A DNA stretch of 64,000 bases from Schaalia sp. 19OD2882 (GCF_018986735.1 NZ_CP065521.1:1798001-1862000); one strand, 5' to 3'; numbered from the stretch's first letter, positions 38,326 through 47,666 are shown. Program-made: numbers and translations. Notes: generated from the letters alone by a model not told the origin.

Positions 38326-38391
38326 TCAGGCCGCCATGGTGAGGCGGTCGGTGGCGGGCAGGTCGGCGCTGGGGGTCTGTTCCTGTGGCAT
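38326..38391 (-). CDS. Small leader ORF upstream of the UvrA-like gene (21 aa)
   Basis: ATG at 38391 with GAAGGAC seven bases upstream; product begins MPQEQTPSADLPATD and ends TMAA. Its TGA abuts the ATG of the UvrA-like gene with no gap. The arrangement suggests coupling or a translation-dependent leader; the peptide has no recognisable domain. Confidence 0.5.
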   Translation of the reverse strand: MPQEQTPSADLPATDRLTMAA

Positions 38392-38451
38392 GGTCACGGT
38401 CCTTCGGATCGGTTCGGCGTGGCCCCTGAAGTCACTGCGGGTGGTGGCGTC

Positions 38452-38486
38452 AAAAGAGGCCCTTGACGTCATCGACGCAGGGCCTC
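38452..38486 (-). terminator. Rho-independent terminator of tRNA-His
   Basis: Minus-strand arms GAGGCCCT and AGGGCCTC (38479-38486 with 38456-38463) followed by TTTTG, seven bases after the tRNA end. Confidence 0.82.
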
Positions 38487-38492
38487 TGGTGG

Positions 38493-38566
38493 GGTGGCTG
38501 ACGGGACTCGAACCCGCGACGTCCTGGACCACAACCAGGTGCTCTACCAGCTGAACTACAGCCACC
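38493..38566 (-). tRNA. tRNA-His (anticodon GTG)
   Basis: Acceptor GTGGCTG/CAGCCAC with the extra G-1 opposite discriminator C73 that marks tRNA-His; anticodon loop TTGTGGT in CCTGG/CCAGG; T loop TTCGAGT. Confidence 0.96.
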
Positions 38567-38699
38567 GTCGTCGCGCCAGCGGCGCAACGCAGAAGACTCT
38601 ACCAGAGTGCCGGCCACCCTCGGAAATCGCCCGGGACCCGCTGATCCGTGGTGTCGGACACGTCGTCAGCCGCCCGACCGGCTTCGGCGCCAGCGCCCC

Positions 38700-39053
38700 T
38701 CAGCCCCAGCCCCACTCGTGCAGCTGGTCGTCCTCGATGCCGAAGAAGTGGGCGATCTCGTGGATCACGGTGATGCACACTTCCTCGGCGACCTCCTCCT
38801 CGTCCTGGCAGATGGCCAGTGTCGGCTCACGGAAGATGAAGACCCGGTCGGGCAGGAATCCCGCGTAGTCCCCGCGTTCGGTCAGCGGCACCCCGTCGTA
38901 CAGGCCCAGCAGGTCGCCAGGTTGGTCGGGCGGCGGCGCGTCCTCGACGATGATCGCCACATTGTCTACCAGGTCCCACAATTCGTCGGGGATCTCCTCC
39001 AAGGCGTCCTCGACAAGGGCCTCGAAGTCCTCCCGGCTCATCTCGACGGGCAC
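38700..39053 (-). CDS. Zincin-like metallopeptidase family protein
   Basis: 117 acidic residues with the zinc motif VIHEIAHFFGI (HExxH) near residue 98 and a preceding FIFREPTL strand; this matches the small single-domain zincin family widespread in actinobacteria, of unknown substrate. GTG at 39053 (GGTGAC next to it) or ATG at 39041 may start it. It follows the ATP-grasp gene by 14 bases on the same strand, so the two are co-transcribed. Confidence 0.85.
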   Translation of the reverse strand: MPVEMSREDFEALVEDALEEIPDELWDLVDNVAIIVEDAPPPDQPGDLLGLYDGVPLTERGDYAGFLPDRVFIFREPTLAICQDEEEVAEEVCITVIHEIAHFFGIEDDQLHEWGWG

Positions 39054-39067
39054 GTCACCTCACCGGC

Positions 39068-39982
39068 TCACCAGAAGGCGCGCATGGCAATGGCGTCGGC
39101 GAAGTTCGACAGGGCCTTCTCGCTGGAGCCCAGGTACAGGTCCGCGTCGACCAGCGAGACCTCCATGACGTGAAAGGAACCCTTGCCGTCGGGCACCAGG
39201 TCCACCCGGTTGAACAGGAAGAGTTCGTCGCGACCCATCCGGTCGCGCACGTAGGAGTGGATGGCGGCGCGGATCTGTTCGCCCCACTGCCACGCCATCG
39301 CGTCGGTGATCTCCTTCGTCTCGGTCTTGACGTGCATCTCGGACTCGGTCACCGAGGCCGGGTGCAGCACCGCCTTCTTCTCCACCGCGTGGGAGACCAG
39401 GCCGTTGAAGAAGACCAGGGAGATCTCTCCGTGCAGGTCGATCTCCTCCAGGTAGCGCTGGGCCATGACGGTGCGGCCCTTGGACAGCAGGTCCAGGGCC
39501 TGGGTGATCGCCGCCTGCCGCTGGTAGGGGTCCACGGAGGTGTAGCGGCCGATGTCGCGCACGCCGGAGGACACCGCCGGCTTGACGACGAAGTCCCCGT
39601 AGGCGGGGAAACGCGTGTGGATCTGGATCTTCGACAGATTCGTCTCGGGCTCCAGCCACACGGTCTCGATCGTGGGCAGGCCGCAGGCGGCCAGCCCCGT
39701 CAGGTAGTGTTTGTCGGAGTTCCATTCCAGGACGTCCGGGTGGTTGAGGACGCGCCTGGGGCGCTTGGTCCACTCCAGGAAGGCCCTGCGGTCCTTGGCG
39801 TAGTCGCTGACGGAACGCACCACGCAGATGCCCGCCCGGTCCCAGTCCTGGTCCGGGTCGTTCCAGACGGCGATGCGCGCGTCGACTCCGCGTTCGGACA
39901 GGGCGTCCAGCAGCCCTTCCTCACCCGGGTAGAGGTTGGGCATGTCGGCGGAGGTGACCAGCGTGACCTTGGGCTTCGTCAT
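39068..39982 (-). CDS. ATP-grasp enzyme, RimK-like, substrate unknown
   Basis: 304 residues with an ATP-grasp fold: FVVKPAVSSGVRDIGRY (nucleotide Lys and loop), VMAQRYLEEIDLHGEISLVF (hinge and Glu), FNRVDLV and VMEVSLVDADLYL (metal ligands near the end). It resembles RimK/DcsG-type carboxylate-amine ligases of secondary metabolism, but the partner is unknown. The ATG at 39982 has TAACGT seven bases upstream and no Shine-Dalgarno, suggesting a leaderless mRNA. Co-directional with the zincin gene. Confidence 0.82.
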   Translation of the reverse strand: MTKPKVTLVTSADMPNLYPGEEGLLDALSERGVDARIAVWNDPDQDWDRAGICVVRSVSDYAKDRRAFLEWTKRPRRVLNHPDVLEWNSDKHYLTGLAACGLPTIETVWLEPETNLSKIQIHTRFPAYGDFVVKPAVSSGVRDIGRYTSVDPYQRQAAITQALDLLSKGRTVMAQRYLEEIDLHGEISLVFFNGLVSHAVEKKAVLHPASVTESEMHVKTETKEITDAMAWQWGEQIRAAIHSYVRDRMGRDELFLFNRVDLVPDGKGSFHVMEVSLVDADLYLGSSEKALSNFADAIAMRAFW

Positions 39983-39989
39983 GGTGCAC

Positions 39990-39995
39990 ACGTTA
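39990..39995 (-). promoter_or_regulatory. -10 box of a leaderless promoter (ATP-grasp gene)
   Basis: TAACGT on the minus strand, seven bases before the ATG at 39982. Confidence 0.5.
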
Positions 39996-40000
39996 GCCGA

Positions 40001-41128
40001 TCAGCGCAGGCCCAAAGGGCGCTCAAGAGCCTCGGTCAGCAGGTGGTCGAGCAGGGCCGCGTACTCCAGACCGACGCTGGCCCACATGCGCGGGTACATG
40101 GAGAACGGGGTGAAGCCGGGCAGGGTGTTGACCTCGTTGACGCAGACGGAACCGGTGGTGGGATCGTGGAAGAAGTCCACACGCGCCAGGCCCTCGCATT
40201 CGAGCGCTTCGAAGGCGCGCACTGCGGTCTCGCGGATCCGCTGGGCCACATGGGGGTCGACGTCGGCGGGGCATTCCAGGGACACGCCCTCCGTGTCGAA
40301 GTACTTCAGCTGGTAGTCGTAGAACTCGCCTTCGGGTACGACGATCTCACCCAGGTTGGCGGTGGTGGGGGCCGCCCCACCGATGCCGGCCAGCACGCCG
40401 CATTCGATCTCCCGACCGCAGGTGGCGGCTTCGACGATGATGCGCGGGTCATTGTTGGCGGCCTCTTTGACGGCGGCTGCCAGTTGTTCGGGTCCGTCGA
40501 CCTTGCTGATGCCGATGGAGGAGCCGGCCCGGCAGGGCTTGACGAAGACGGGGTAGCCCAGCGCCTCGACGCGGCGGGTGCATTCGGCCGGGTCGACCTC
40601 CCACTGGCGTGCAGTGAGCAGTTCCCAGCGGCCCACGTCGATGCCGGCGGCCGCCAGGACGGTCTTGGTCAGGTGTTTGTCCATGGACACAGCCGAGGAG
40701 GTCACGCCGCAGCCCACGTAACGCACATCGGCCATCTCGAACAGGCCCTGGATGGTGCCGTCCTCGCCGTAGGGGCCGTGCAGCAGGGGAAGGACCACGT
40801 CGATCTCGCCCAGGTCGCGAACGGTGGTGGCAGCGCCTTCGTCCGTGGAAGAAGGAAGTTCGAGGAGGCGGCAGGTCCCGGGCACGAGGACGACACCGGA
40901 GCCGTCCTCGGGTACCGACTGGCCGTGTCCGTCGACGAATTCGAGCAGGCTCGGGTCGTCGGGGACACGCACCCATCGGCCGTCCCTGGTGATTCCCACA
41001 GGCAGGACATCCCAACGGTCGCGGTCCAGGGCGCGCAGGATCCCGGCGGCCGTGGCGCAGGAGATCTCGTGTTCGCCGGACCGTCCACCCATGATGACAA
41101 GGACACGAGGACGGCGCGAGTGACTCAT
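40001..41128 (-). CDS. ddl: D-alanine--D-alanine ligase
   Basis: Makes D-Ala-D-Ala for peptidoglycan. 375 residues: GGRSGEHEIS at the N-terminus, LLHGPYGEDGTIQGL, FVKPCRAGSSIGISKV (ATP Lys), EFYDYQLKY (the Tyr that favours D-Ala over D-lactate) and VNEVNTLPGFTPFSMYP (metal site). TAGGAT seven bases before the ATG suggests a leaderless transcript. Downstream of gpsA and plsC on the same strand. Confidence 0.96.
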   Translation of the reverse strand: MSHSRRPRVLVIMGGRSGEHEISCATAAGILRALDRDRWDVLPVGITRDGRWVRVPDDPSLLEFVDGHGQSVPEDGSGVVLVPGTCRLLELPSSTDEGAATTVRDLGEIDVVLPLLHGPYGEDGTIQGLFEMADVRYVGCGVTSSAVSMDKHLTKTVLAAAGIDVGRWELLTARQWEVDPAECTRRVEALGYPVFVKPCRAGSSIGISKVDGPEQLAAAVKEAANNDPRIIVEAATCGREIECGVLAGIGGAAPTTANLGEIVVPEGEFYDYQLKYFDTEGVSLECPADVDPHVAQRIRETAVRAFEALECEGLARVDFFHDPTTGSVCVNEVNTLPGFTPFSMYPRMWASVGLEYAALLDHLLTEALERPLGLR

Positions 41129-41135
41129 GGGTTCA

Positions 41136-41141
41136 ATCCTA
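41136..41141 (-). promoter_or_regulatory. -10 box of a leaderless promoter (ddl)
   Basis: TAGGAT on the minus strand, seven bases before the ddl ATG, in the 49-base gap after gpsA. Confidence 0.5.
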
Positions 41142-41177
41142 GGCGAGCCCCGTCCCGCCCTCGTCCCCGGAAATCCC

Positions 41178-42251
41178 TCAGACGAGGTCGATGCGCCAGC
41201 CGTCCATCTTCTGTGGGCGCGAGAGCAGCATCTCCCCCATCTGCGCGATGGTCGCCCCCTTGTGGGCCACCTGGACGACGGCCTCGGTGATCGGCATGTC
41301 CACGCCCGCCCGTGCGGCCAACTCCAACAGGGGCGCAGCCGTGCGGATGCCTTCGACCACGCCGGGCGAAAGCGCCAGCGCCTGGTCGATGGTCATGCCC
41401 TGGCCCAGGCGGAAGCCGAAGGAGTAGTTGCGCGACAGTCGTGAGGAGCATGTGGCCACCAGGTCCCCGATGCCGGCCAGACCCGCGAAGGTCTCCGGAT
41501 TGGCCCCGAGCGCGGTGCCCAGTCGGGTCATCTCCGCAAGTCCCCGGGTGATGAGGGTCGACCGGGTGTTCGTGCCCAGCCCCATGCCTTCTGCGGCGCC
41601 GATGGCCACGGCGATGACGTTCTTCACCGCGCCCGCGATTTCGCAGCCGATGACGTCCTGGGAGACGTAGGGGCGGAACCACGGGGTGTGGCAGGCGTGG
41701 GCGACGCGGGCGGCCACCGCCCGGTCCGGGCAGGCCACGACGGTGGCCGTCGGGTGGTGTTCGGCGATTTCTCGCGACAGGTTCGGGCCGGACAGGACGG
41801 CGATGCGCGAGCCGTCAAGTCCCGTGGCCTCGCCGGCGACCTCGTGGACGCAGCGCAGCGAGCCGAGTTCCAGGCCCTTGGCCAGTAGGATCAGGACGGC
41901 CTCGGGACCCACGTGGGGTGCGGCGGCGGTAAGGGTCTCGCGTACGGCGGCCACGGGTACGACGACGGCCACCAGGTCGGCGCCGGCGACGGCTGCACCG
42001 AGGTCCGTGGTGGCGGTGACCAGCGGCGACAACTCGATGCCCGGAAGATAGGTGGAGTTCTCCCCGCTGTTGACCATGTCGACGACATCGGCGTTGCGGC
42101 CCCACATGCACACCGGAAGGCCGGTGTCCGCCAGGACCTGGGCGAAGGTGGTGCCCCATGCGCCGGTGCCGAGCACCGCGGCACGGGCGAATTCGGAAGC
42201 CTCAGTGGTGGCCGTCGTGTCGGCGGAGTCAGTGGTTTCAATGGTGTCCAT
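41178..42251 (-). CDS. gpsA: NAD(P)-dependent glycerol-3-phosphate dehydrogenase
   Basis: Reduces dihydroxyacetone phosphate to sn-glycerol-3-phosphate for phospholipid synthesis. 357 residues: Rossmann motif VLGTGAWGTTFAQVLA, catalytic Lys in CEIAGAVKNVIAVAIGA, GIGDLVATCSSRLSRNY, and GVDMPITEAVVQV. The ATG is three bases after the plsC stop, so plsC-gpsA form an operon. An N-terminal stretch rich in Thr/Asp (about 25 residues) precedes the fold. Confidence 0.96.
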   Translation of the reverse strand: MDTIETTDSADTTATTEASEFARAAVLGTGAWGTTFAQVLADTGLPVCMWGRNADVVDMVNSGENSTYLPGIELSPLVTATTDLGAAVAGADLVAVVVPVAAVRETLTAAAPHVGPEAVLILLAKGLELGSLRCVHEVAGEATGLDGSRIAVLSGPNLSREIAEHHPTATVVACPDRAVAARVAHACHTPWFRPYVSQDVIGCEIAGAVKNVIAVAIGAAEGMGLGTNTRSTLITRGLAEMTRLGTALGANPETFAGLAGIGDLVATCSSRLSRNYSFGFRLGQGMTIDQALALSPGVVEGIRTAAPLLELAARAGVDMPITEAVVQVAHKGATIAQMGEMLLSRPQKMDGWRIDLV

Positions 42252-42254
42252 GTC

Positions 42255-42986
42255 TCACGCCTGCCTCACGACGGTACGCGCCTTGGTCGCCGGATCCCAC
42301 GCCTTGTCCGGCGGCTGCTCTCCACGCAGGTCGGCCACCCCTGCGGTCAGGGCCGCGAGGATCCTCGCCGTGGCGGTCTCGACCGCAGCGTGGTCGTCGG
42401 AGCCGGCCTCGGAATACAGGTCGGACAGGTCCACGGCGGGCAGCACGGTCAGGTCGACCTTTTGACGGGGGCGCAGGTTCGGGAACTTCCCGGCGTAGGG
42501 CAGGATCCGGTGCGGCCCCCACATGACCATGGGCACCACCGGTGCGCGAGTGTCCAATGCCAGGCGCGCCGCCCCGGTCTTCAAGCGCATGGGCCACACG
42601 TCGGGGTCCTGGGTGAGCGTCCCCTCCGGAGAGATGCCGATGCAGTCGCCGTCGGCCAGCGCCTGCTTCATGTGGGCGAGCACCGCACCCGGGTCCTTCG
42701 ACCTGCGGTCGACAGGCACCAGGCGCAGCCCACGGAAGATCGGCCCGACGACAGGAGCGCGGAAGGCCTCGATCTTCGCGGCGAAGCGCACCGCGTAACC
42801 GCGTCGGGCCACGAACCAGCAGGCGATGACAGGATCCACTTGGGAGGTGTGGTTCCACACGAGGATGAAGCCGCCTTGGCGCGGCAGGTTGTCCGAGCCG
42901 CTGGTGCGCAGGCGGATCCATGGAGGAAGGAAGGTGTTGAGGACTCCCCTGGCGAAACGGTAGAAGCCAGTGACCTGTGTGCTCAT
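42255..42986 (-). CDS. plsC: 1-acyl-sn-glycerol-3-phosphate acyltransferase
   Basis: Makes phosphatidic acid. 243 residues with the HX4D motif in VWNHTSQVDPV, then FAAKIEAFRAPVVG, and the PEGT motif in GISPEGTLTQDP. One N-terminal amphipathic or membrane segment. Start ATG 42986 chosen: TACACT lies eight bases upstream. It heads the plsC-gpsA pair, consistent with phospholipid synthesis. Confidence 0.93.
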   Translation of the reverse strand: MSTQVTGFYRFARGVLNTFLPPWIRLRTSGSDNLPRQGGFILVWNHTSQVDPVIACWFVARRGYAVRFAAKIEAFRAPVVGPIFRGLRLVPVDRRSKDPGAVLAHMKQALADGDCIGISPEGTLTQDPDVWPMRLKTGAARLALDTRAPVVPMVMWGPHRILPYAGKFPNLRPRQKVDLTVLPAVDLSDLYSEAGSDDHAAVETATARILAALTAGVADLRGEQPPDKAWDPATKARTVVRQA

Positions 42987-42994
42987 GGCCACAA

Positions 42995-43000
42995 AGTGTA
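42995..43000 (-). promoter_or_regulatory. -10 box of a probable leaderless promoter (plsC)
   Basis: TACACT on the minus strand, eight bases before the ATG at 42986. Confidence 0.45.
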
Positions 43001-43011
43001 GTGGGCCTCGC

Positions 43012-43923
43012 TCACCCGGGGTCGGAGGGTGCGAGCACCCGGACAGCTCCCGCCACGACGGACATGGTCAGGGGTACGGTGCCGATCCTGTCGCCGTCGG
43101 CCATGGCGATGAAACCGTCCGGGGTCGTGACCCGGACCTCTCGGACCCGACGCACGGTCAGGGCCGGGTCGTGCCCGCGGGTCAGCAGCACCTTGGCCAG
43201 CAGCGGCAGCGCTCGGCGCAGCGGGAGCGGCCCGACGTGGACCAGTTCGAGCAGGCCGTCACCGGGGTCGGACTCTTCGGCAAGGTTGATGCCGCCGCCG
43301 AACCAACCGGAGTTGGACACGGACAGCAGCCAACCGCCGACCTCTTCCTGCTGTCCGTCGACCAAGGCCGACATGGGGCACGGGCGGTGGCGGGCGATGC
43401 CGAGGGAGGCGCCCCACGCGTAGGCCAAGGGCCCGGAGTTGATCCATTCGGTCTCGTTGGCCACACGGTTGGCGGTGGCGTCCAGCCCGAAGGAGACGAT
43501 GCCGAAGGCGAGGCGCTCCGGCCTGTCGTCGGGGGTGACGCGGATCGCATCCAGGGGGCGTTCGACGATTTCGGGGGAGGCAAGGCGCCTGGCGTGGGCG
43601 ACAGGATCCGTGCCGATGCCCAGGGCGCGACACAGGTCGTTGCCGCGTCCTCCGGGCAGTGGGGCGAAGAGGGCACCGGTGCGGTGCAGTGCCGAGGCCA
43701 CGGCAGCCACATAGCCGTCGCCTCCCAAGGCGGCCACCACCGGCGAGGAGGAGGCGGCTGCCACATCCGAAGGATCCTCATCCGTGCTGGTCACCCGTAC
43801 ATCAACCTGCCAACCTGAGGCTTTGAGGGTGCGCACCACCTCGGGTCCGACGCGCAGCGCCCTGCCGTGGGCCGAGGTCGAGGAGACGAGGAGGGCGATG
43901 TGACGGCCCGACTCCTCGGTCAC
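43012..43923 (-). CDS. Diacylglycerol/lipid kinase family protein
   Basis: 303 residues of the DagK/LCB5 fold: ALGGDGYVAAVASAL (GGDG nucleotide loop), PLPGGRGNDLCRALGI, and LAFGIVSFGLDATANRVA. Phosphorylates a lipid alcohol. GTG start overlaps the murA stop by four bases, an uncommon murA-kinase pairing that suggests coupled expression of cell-wall and lipid-carrier or phospholipid functions. Confidence 0.88.
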   Translation of the reverse strand: MTEESGRHIALLVSSTSAHGRALRVGPEVVRTLKASGWQVDVRVTSTDEDPSDVAAASSSPVVAALGGDGYVAAVASALHRTGALFAPLPGGRGNDLCRALGIGTDPVAHARRLASPEIVERPLDAIRVTPDDRPERLAFGIVSFGLDATANRVANETEWINSGPLAYAWGASLGIARHRPCPMSALVDGQQEEVGGWLLSVSNSGWFGGGINLAEESDPGDGLLELVHVGPLPLRRALPLLAKVLLTRGHDPALTVRRVREVRVTTPDGFIAMADGDRIGTVPLTMSVVAGAVRVLAPSDPG

Positions 43924-45257
43924 CGCGAAGTGGCCCCGTCGACGTAGGCCACACGCGCGTCGAGCTGGCCGAGTTTGCTGAGGAAATGCTCGTAGCCGCG
44001 AGAGATGACGTCCACCCCCGACACGGTCGACGTGCCCTTGGCGGCCAGCGCCGCGATGAGGTGCGAGAAGCCGCCACGAAGGTCAGGGACCTCGATGTCG
44101 GCGGCCATCAGCGGGGTGGGCCCGGAGATGACGGCGGAGTGGAAGAAGTTGCGTTGCCCGAAGCGGCAGGGGGTGGCTCCCAGGCACTCGCGGTACAGCT
44201 GGATGTTGGCGCCCATCTTCACCAGCGCCTTGGTGAATCCGAAGCGCTTCTCGTAGACGGTCTCGTGGACGATGGACAGGCCCTTGGCCTGGGTCAGGGC
44301 CACGACCAGCGGCTGCTGCCAGTCGGTCATGAAGCCGGGGTGCACCGCCGTCTCCAGTGCTGCGGGCTTCAGGTCGCCCCCGGGGTGGAAGAAGCGGATC
44401 CCGTCCTCGTCGATGTCGAATGCCCCGCCGACCTTGCGGAAGATGTTGAGGAAGGTCGTCATGTCGGGCTGGTGCGCGCCCAGGACCGTGATGTCCCCGT
44501 GGGTGGCCAGTGCGGCGGCACCCCACGAGGCTGCCTCGATGCGGTCGGGCAGCGCGCGGTGCGTGTAGCCGGTCAGGGAGTCGACGCCTTCGATGCGGAT
44601 GGTCCGGTCGGTGTCGACGGAGATGATCGCCCCCATCTTCTGCAGGACGTTGATGAGGTCCATGATCTCCGGCTCGACGGCCGCGCCCCGCAGGGTCGTG
44701 CTGCCTTCGGCGCGTACGGCGGTGAGCAGGGTCTGCTCGGTGGCGCCCACGGAGGGGAAGGGCAATTCGACGATGGCACCGTGCAGGCCGCCGGAGGGTT
44801 TGGTGATGTGGACACCGTCCTCACGCTTTTCGACATTGGCGCCGAACTTGCGCAGGGTCTCCAGGTGGAAGTCAATGGGGCGTCCGCCGATGTTGCAGCC
44901 GCCGAGCTCCGGGATGAAAGCCTCTCCCAGCTGGTGCAGCAGCGGTCCGCAAAAGAGGATCGGGATTCGTGAGGCTCCGCCAAGGGCGTCGATGTCGGAT
45001 CGGCGGGCGCGCTGGACGTTGCGGGGGTCCAGGGTCATGGAGCCTGCGGCCTGGTCGAAGGAGACCTGCACGCCGTGGGCGCCGAGCAGGTCCGAGACCA
45101 CGTCGACGTCGCGGATCAGCGGCACGTTGTCCAGGCGGGAGGGCTGGCTGCCCAGCAGCGAGGCGACCATGGCCTTGGGGACGAAGTTCTTGGCGCCGCG
45201 AACGGTGATCGTACCCGACAGCGGGTGGCCGCCTTCGACTCTGAGGACCGAGGACAT
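43920..45257 (-). CDS. murA: UDP-N-acetylglucosamine 1-carboxyvinyltransferase
   Basis: First committed step of peptidoglycan synthesis. 445 residues with VRGAKNFVPKAMVASLLG (Lys-Asn pair), the catalytic-loop Cys in ELGGCNIGGRPIDFHL, and PHPGFMTDWQQPLVVAL-like C-terminal segments (HPGFMTDWQQPLVV). AGGAGAG precedes the ATG at 45257 by seven bases; the longer ORF start is not supported. Overlaps the following lipid kinase. Confidence 0.94.
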   Translation of the reverse strand: MSSVLRVEGGHPLSGTITVRGAKNFVPKAMVASLLGSQPSRLDNVPLIRDVDVVSDLLGAHGVQVSFDQAAGSMTLDPRNVQRARRSDIDALGGASRIPILFCGPLLHQLGEAFIPELGGCNIGGRPIDFHLETLRKFGANVEKREDGVHITKPSGGLHGAIVELPFPSVGATEQTLLTAVRAEGSTTLRGAAVEPEIMDLINVLQKMGAIISVDTDRTIRIEGVDSLTGYTHRALPDRIEAASWGAAALATHGDITVLGAHQPDMTTFLNIFRKVGGAFDIDEDGIRFFHPGGDLKPAALETAVHPGFMTDWQQPLVVALTQAKGLSIVHETVYEKRFGFTKALVKMGANIQLYRECLGATPCRFGQRNFFHSAVISGPTPLMAADIEVPDLRGGFSHLIAALAAKGTSTVSGVDVISRGYEHFLSKLGQLDARVAYVDGATSR

Positions 45258-45380
45258 GCGTGGGCTCTCCTGTTCGTGACCGAGGGACTGCCCCAACTGT
45301 AGTTCAGTGGGAAGCATGCCGACATTGCCGGACCAGTCGGCTCGGACACACGCGCGGCACATGTCTCCGACGGGCCCGGG

Positions 45381-46043
45381 TCAACGCACGCCCGGCACAC
45401 CCGGGTCCGCGACGGGACGCGCGGGCCTCACTTCTTCCTTCGGCAGGTGCTTGGCGGGCAGGGTGCGCGGCTTGAACGAGGGGCGGGCGGCCTCATGGGC
45501 GGCGATCCCGGCCTCGTGACGCAAAGTCATTGCGATGTCGTCCAAGCCCTCCATGAGGGTCCACCGGACGTAGTCGTCGATCTGGAATTGGCAGCGGAAG
45601 GTGCCGCAGGTCACGGAGCGCTCCTCCAGTGAAACCGTCACCCGGGTGCCGGGCTCGGCTTCGAGGATCTTCCACAGTTGGGTGACGTCCTCCTGCGAGA
45701 CGAGGCCGGCCACCAAGCCCTGCTTGCCGGCGTTTCCGCGGAAGATGTCGGCGAACTTCGGGGCCAAGACGACGCGGAACCCGTAGTCCTTGAGTGCCCA
45801 CACGGCGTGCTCACGCGAGGAGCCGGTGCCGAAGTCCGGGCCCGCCACCAGGATCGAGCCCTCACGGTAGGCGTCCTGGTTGAGGACGAAGTCCGGGTCG
45901 CTCCTCCATCCGGCGAAGAGGGCGTCCTCGAAGCCCGTGCGCGAGATCCGCTTGAGGTAGACGGCCGGGATGATCTGGTCGGTGTCGACGTTGGAGCGGC
46001 GCAGCGGGACGGCAATACCGGTGTGGGTGGTGAACTTTTCCAT
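45381..46043 (-). CDS. leuD: 3-isopropylmalate dehydratase small subunit
   Basis: Leucine biosynthesis, with LeuC. 220 residues: [62 protein letters not shown] upstream of the ATG. It follows leuC by 22 bases. Confidence 0.96.
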   Translation of the reverse strand: MEKFTTHTGIAVPLRRSNVDTDQIIPAVYLKRISRTGFEDALFAGWRSDPDFVLNQDAYREGSILVAGPDFGTGSSREHAVWALKDYGFRVVLAPKFADIFRGNAGKQGLVAGLVSQEDVTQLWKILEAEPGTRVTVSLEERSVTCGTFRCQFQIDDYVRWTLMEGLDDIAMTLRHEAGIAAHEAARPSFKPRTLPAKHLPKEEVRPARPVADPGVPGVR

Positions 46044-46065
46044 GGTGTTCGTTCCTTCGTGCGCG

Positions 46066-47481
46066 TCAGTCGACCAGCGGGGCCAGGTCGGAGGGCGAGG
46101 ACAGGGTGCCGCGCACGGCTGTGGCGGCGGCGACCGCGGGCGAGACCAGGTGTGTGCGCCCGCCCTTGCCCTGACGCCCTTCGAAGTTTCGGTTCGAGGT
46201 CGACGCCGAACGCTCCTCGGGGGCGAGCTTGTCCGGGTTCATCGCCAGGCACATGGAGCATCCGGCGTTGCGCCATTCGGCGCCGAAGTCGGTGAAGACC
46301 TTGTCCAGGCCCTCCGCCTCGGCCTGGATGCGCACCCGCGCAGAGCCCGGCACGACGAGCATCCGCACGCCCTCGGCCTTGGTGCGGCCCTTGACCACTT
46401 CGGCGGCGGCCCGCAGGTCCTCGATGCGCCCGTTCGTGCACGAGCCGAGGAAGACGGTGTCGACGCGGATGTCCCGCATGGGGGTGCCGGCCTCCAGCCC
46501 CATGTAGTCCAGGGCCTTCTCGGCGGCCACGCGCTGGGTCTCGTCGGCGATGTCCTCGGGCACGGGGACGGTGGCCGACAGGGGCACCCCCTGTCCGGGG
46601 TTCGTGCCCCATGTGACGAAGGGTTCGATGTCGGCGGCCTCCAGGACGACCTCGGCGTCGAAGGTGGCGTCCTCGTCGGAGGCCAAGGAGGTCCAGTACT
46701 CGACGGCGGCGTCCCAGTCGGCGCCCTCGGGGGCGTGAGGGCGGCCCTTGATGTAGTCGAAGGTCGTCTGGTCGGGCGCCACCATGCCTGCGCGCGCCCC
46801 GGCCTCGATGGACATGTTGCAGATGGTCATGCGGCCCTCCATGGAGAGCTCGCGGATGGCCTGGCCGCGGTACTCCAGGACGTAGCCCTGTCCCCCGCCG
46901 GTGCCGATCTTGGCGATGACGGCCAAGATGATGTCCTTGGCGCTGGAGCCTGCCGGCAGGGAGCCGTTGACGGTGATCGCCATGGTCTTGAAGGGGGCCA
47001 GCGGCAAGGTCTGGGTGGCCAGGACGTGTTCGACCTGCGAGGTGCCGATGCCGAAGGCCAGTGCCCCGAAGGCGCCGTGGGTGGAGGTGTGGGAGTCGCC
47101 GCAGACGATGGTCATTCCCGGCTGGGTCAGGCCCAGTTGCGGTCCGACCACGTGGACGATGCCCTGGTCGGCGTCTCCCAGGGAGTGCAGGCGGATGCCG
47201 AATTCTTTGGCGTTGGCGCGCAGGGTGTCGATCTGGATGCGGCTTGTGTCGTCCGCGATGGGCAGGTCGATGTCCAAGGTGGGGGTGTTGTGGTCCTCTG
47301 TGGCGATGGTCAGGTCGGGCCTGCGCACGCTGCGTCCTGACAGGCGCAGTCCTTCGAATGCTTGGGGGCTGGTGACCTCGTGGACCAGGTGCAGGTCGAT
47401 GTAGAGCAGGTCAGGGGCGCCACCTTCGCCTTGGCTGACGACGTGGTCGCGCCACACTTTCTCCGCCATCGTTGCGGCCAT
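46066..47481 (-). CDS. leuC: 3-isopropylmalate dehydratase large subunit
   Basis: [4Fe-4S] isomerase of leucine biosynthesis. 471 residues with [32 protein letters not shown] and the cluster cysteines [18 protein letters not shown] upstream of the ATG. Divergent from an IclR-type gene with a palindrome between them. Confidence 0.97.
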   Translation of the reverse strand: MAATMAEKVWRDHVVSQGEGGAPDLLYIDLHLVHEVTSPQAFEGLRLSGRSVRRPDLTIATEDHNTPTLDIDLPIADDTSRIQIDTLRANAKEFGIRLHSLGDADQGIVHVVGPQLGLTQPGMTIVCGDSHTSTHGAFGALAFGIGTSQVEHVLATQTLPLAPFKTMAITVNGSLPAGSSAKDIILAVIAKIGTGGGQGYVLEYRGQAIRELSMEGRMTICNMSIEAGARAGMVAPDQTTFDYIKGRPHAPEGADWDAAVEYWTSLASDEDATFDAEVVLEAADIEPFVTWGTNPGQGVPLSATVPVPEDIADETQRVAAEKALDYMGLEAGTPMRDIRVDTVFLGSCTNGRIEDLRAAAEVVKGRTKAEGVRMLVVPGSARVRIQAEAEGLDKVFTDFGAEWRNAGCSMCLAMNPDKLAPEERSASTSNRNFEGRQGKGGRTHLVSPAVAAATAVRGTLSSPSDLAPLVD

Positions 47482-47634
47482 GGGGACCTCCTCGGGATCG
47501 TCGGGTTGCCCGTGCGCCCGGGGGGTGAGGGCGGGGGTGCGGGCTCATTCGCATGTGCGCGCGTCGGAGGCACTTCCGCCCTTCGCGCTGTCTCTCACCC
47601 CAATCGTCGATCGTTCCAACATGCGAGGATTTGC

Positions 47635-47653
47635 CATCTCAGGTAGTGAGATG
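47635..47653. promoter_or_regulatory. Probable IclR-type operator between leuC and its regulator
   Basis: CATCTCA, five bases, TGAGATG: a perfect inverted repeat 13 bases before the regulator's ATG and about 150 bases from leuC. Confidence 0.7.
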
Positions 47654-47666
47654 ACAGGATGTTCCC

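Noticed and set aside
38392..38565. 5' part of a 79-codon ORF over tRNA-His
   Set aside because: Overlaps the tRNA and its terminator; only the last 21 codons have a ribosome site.
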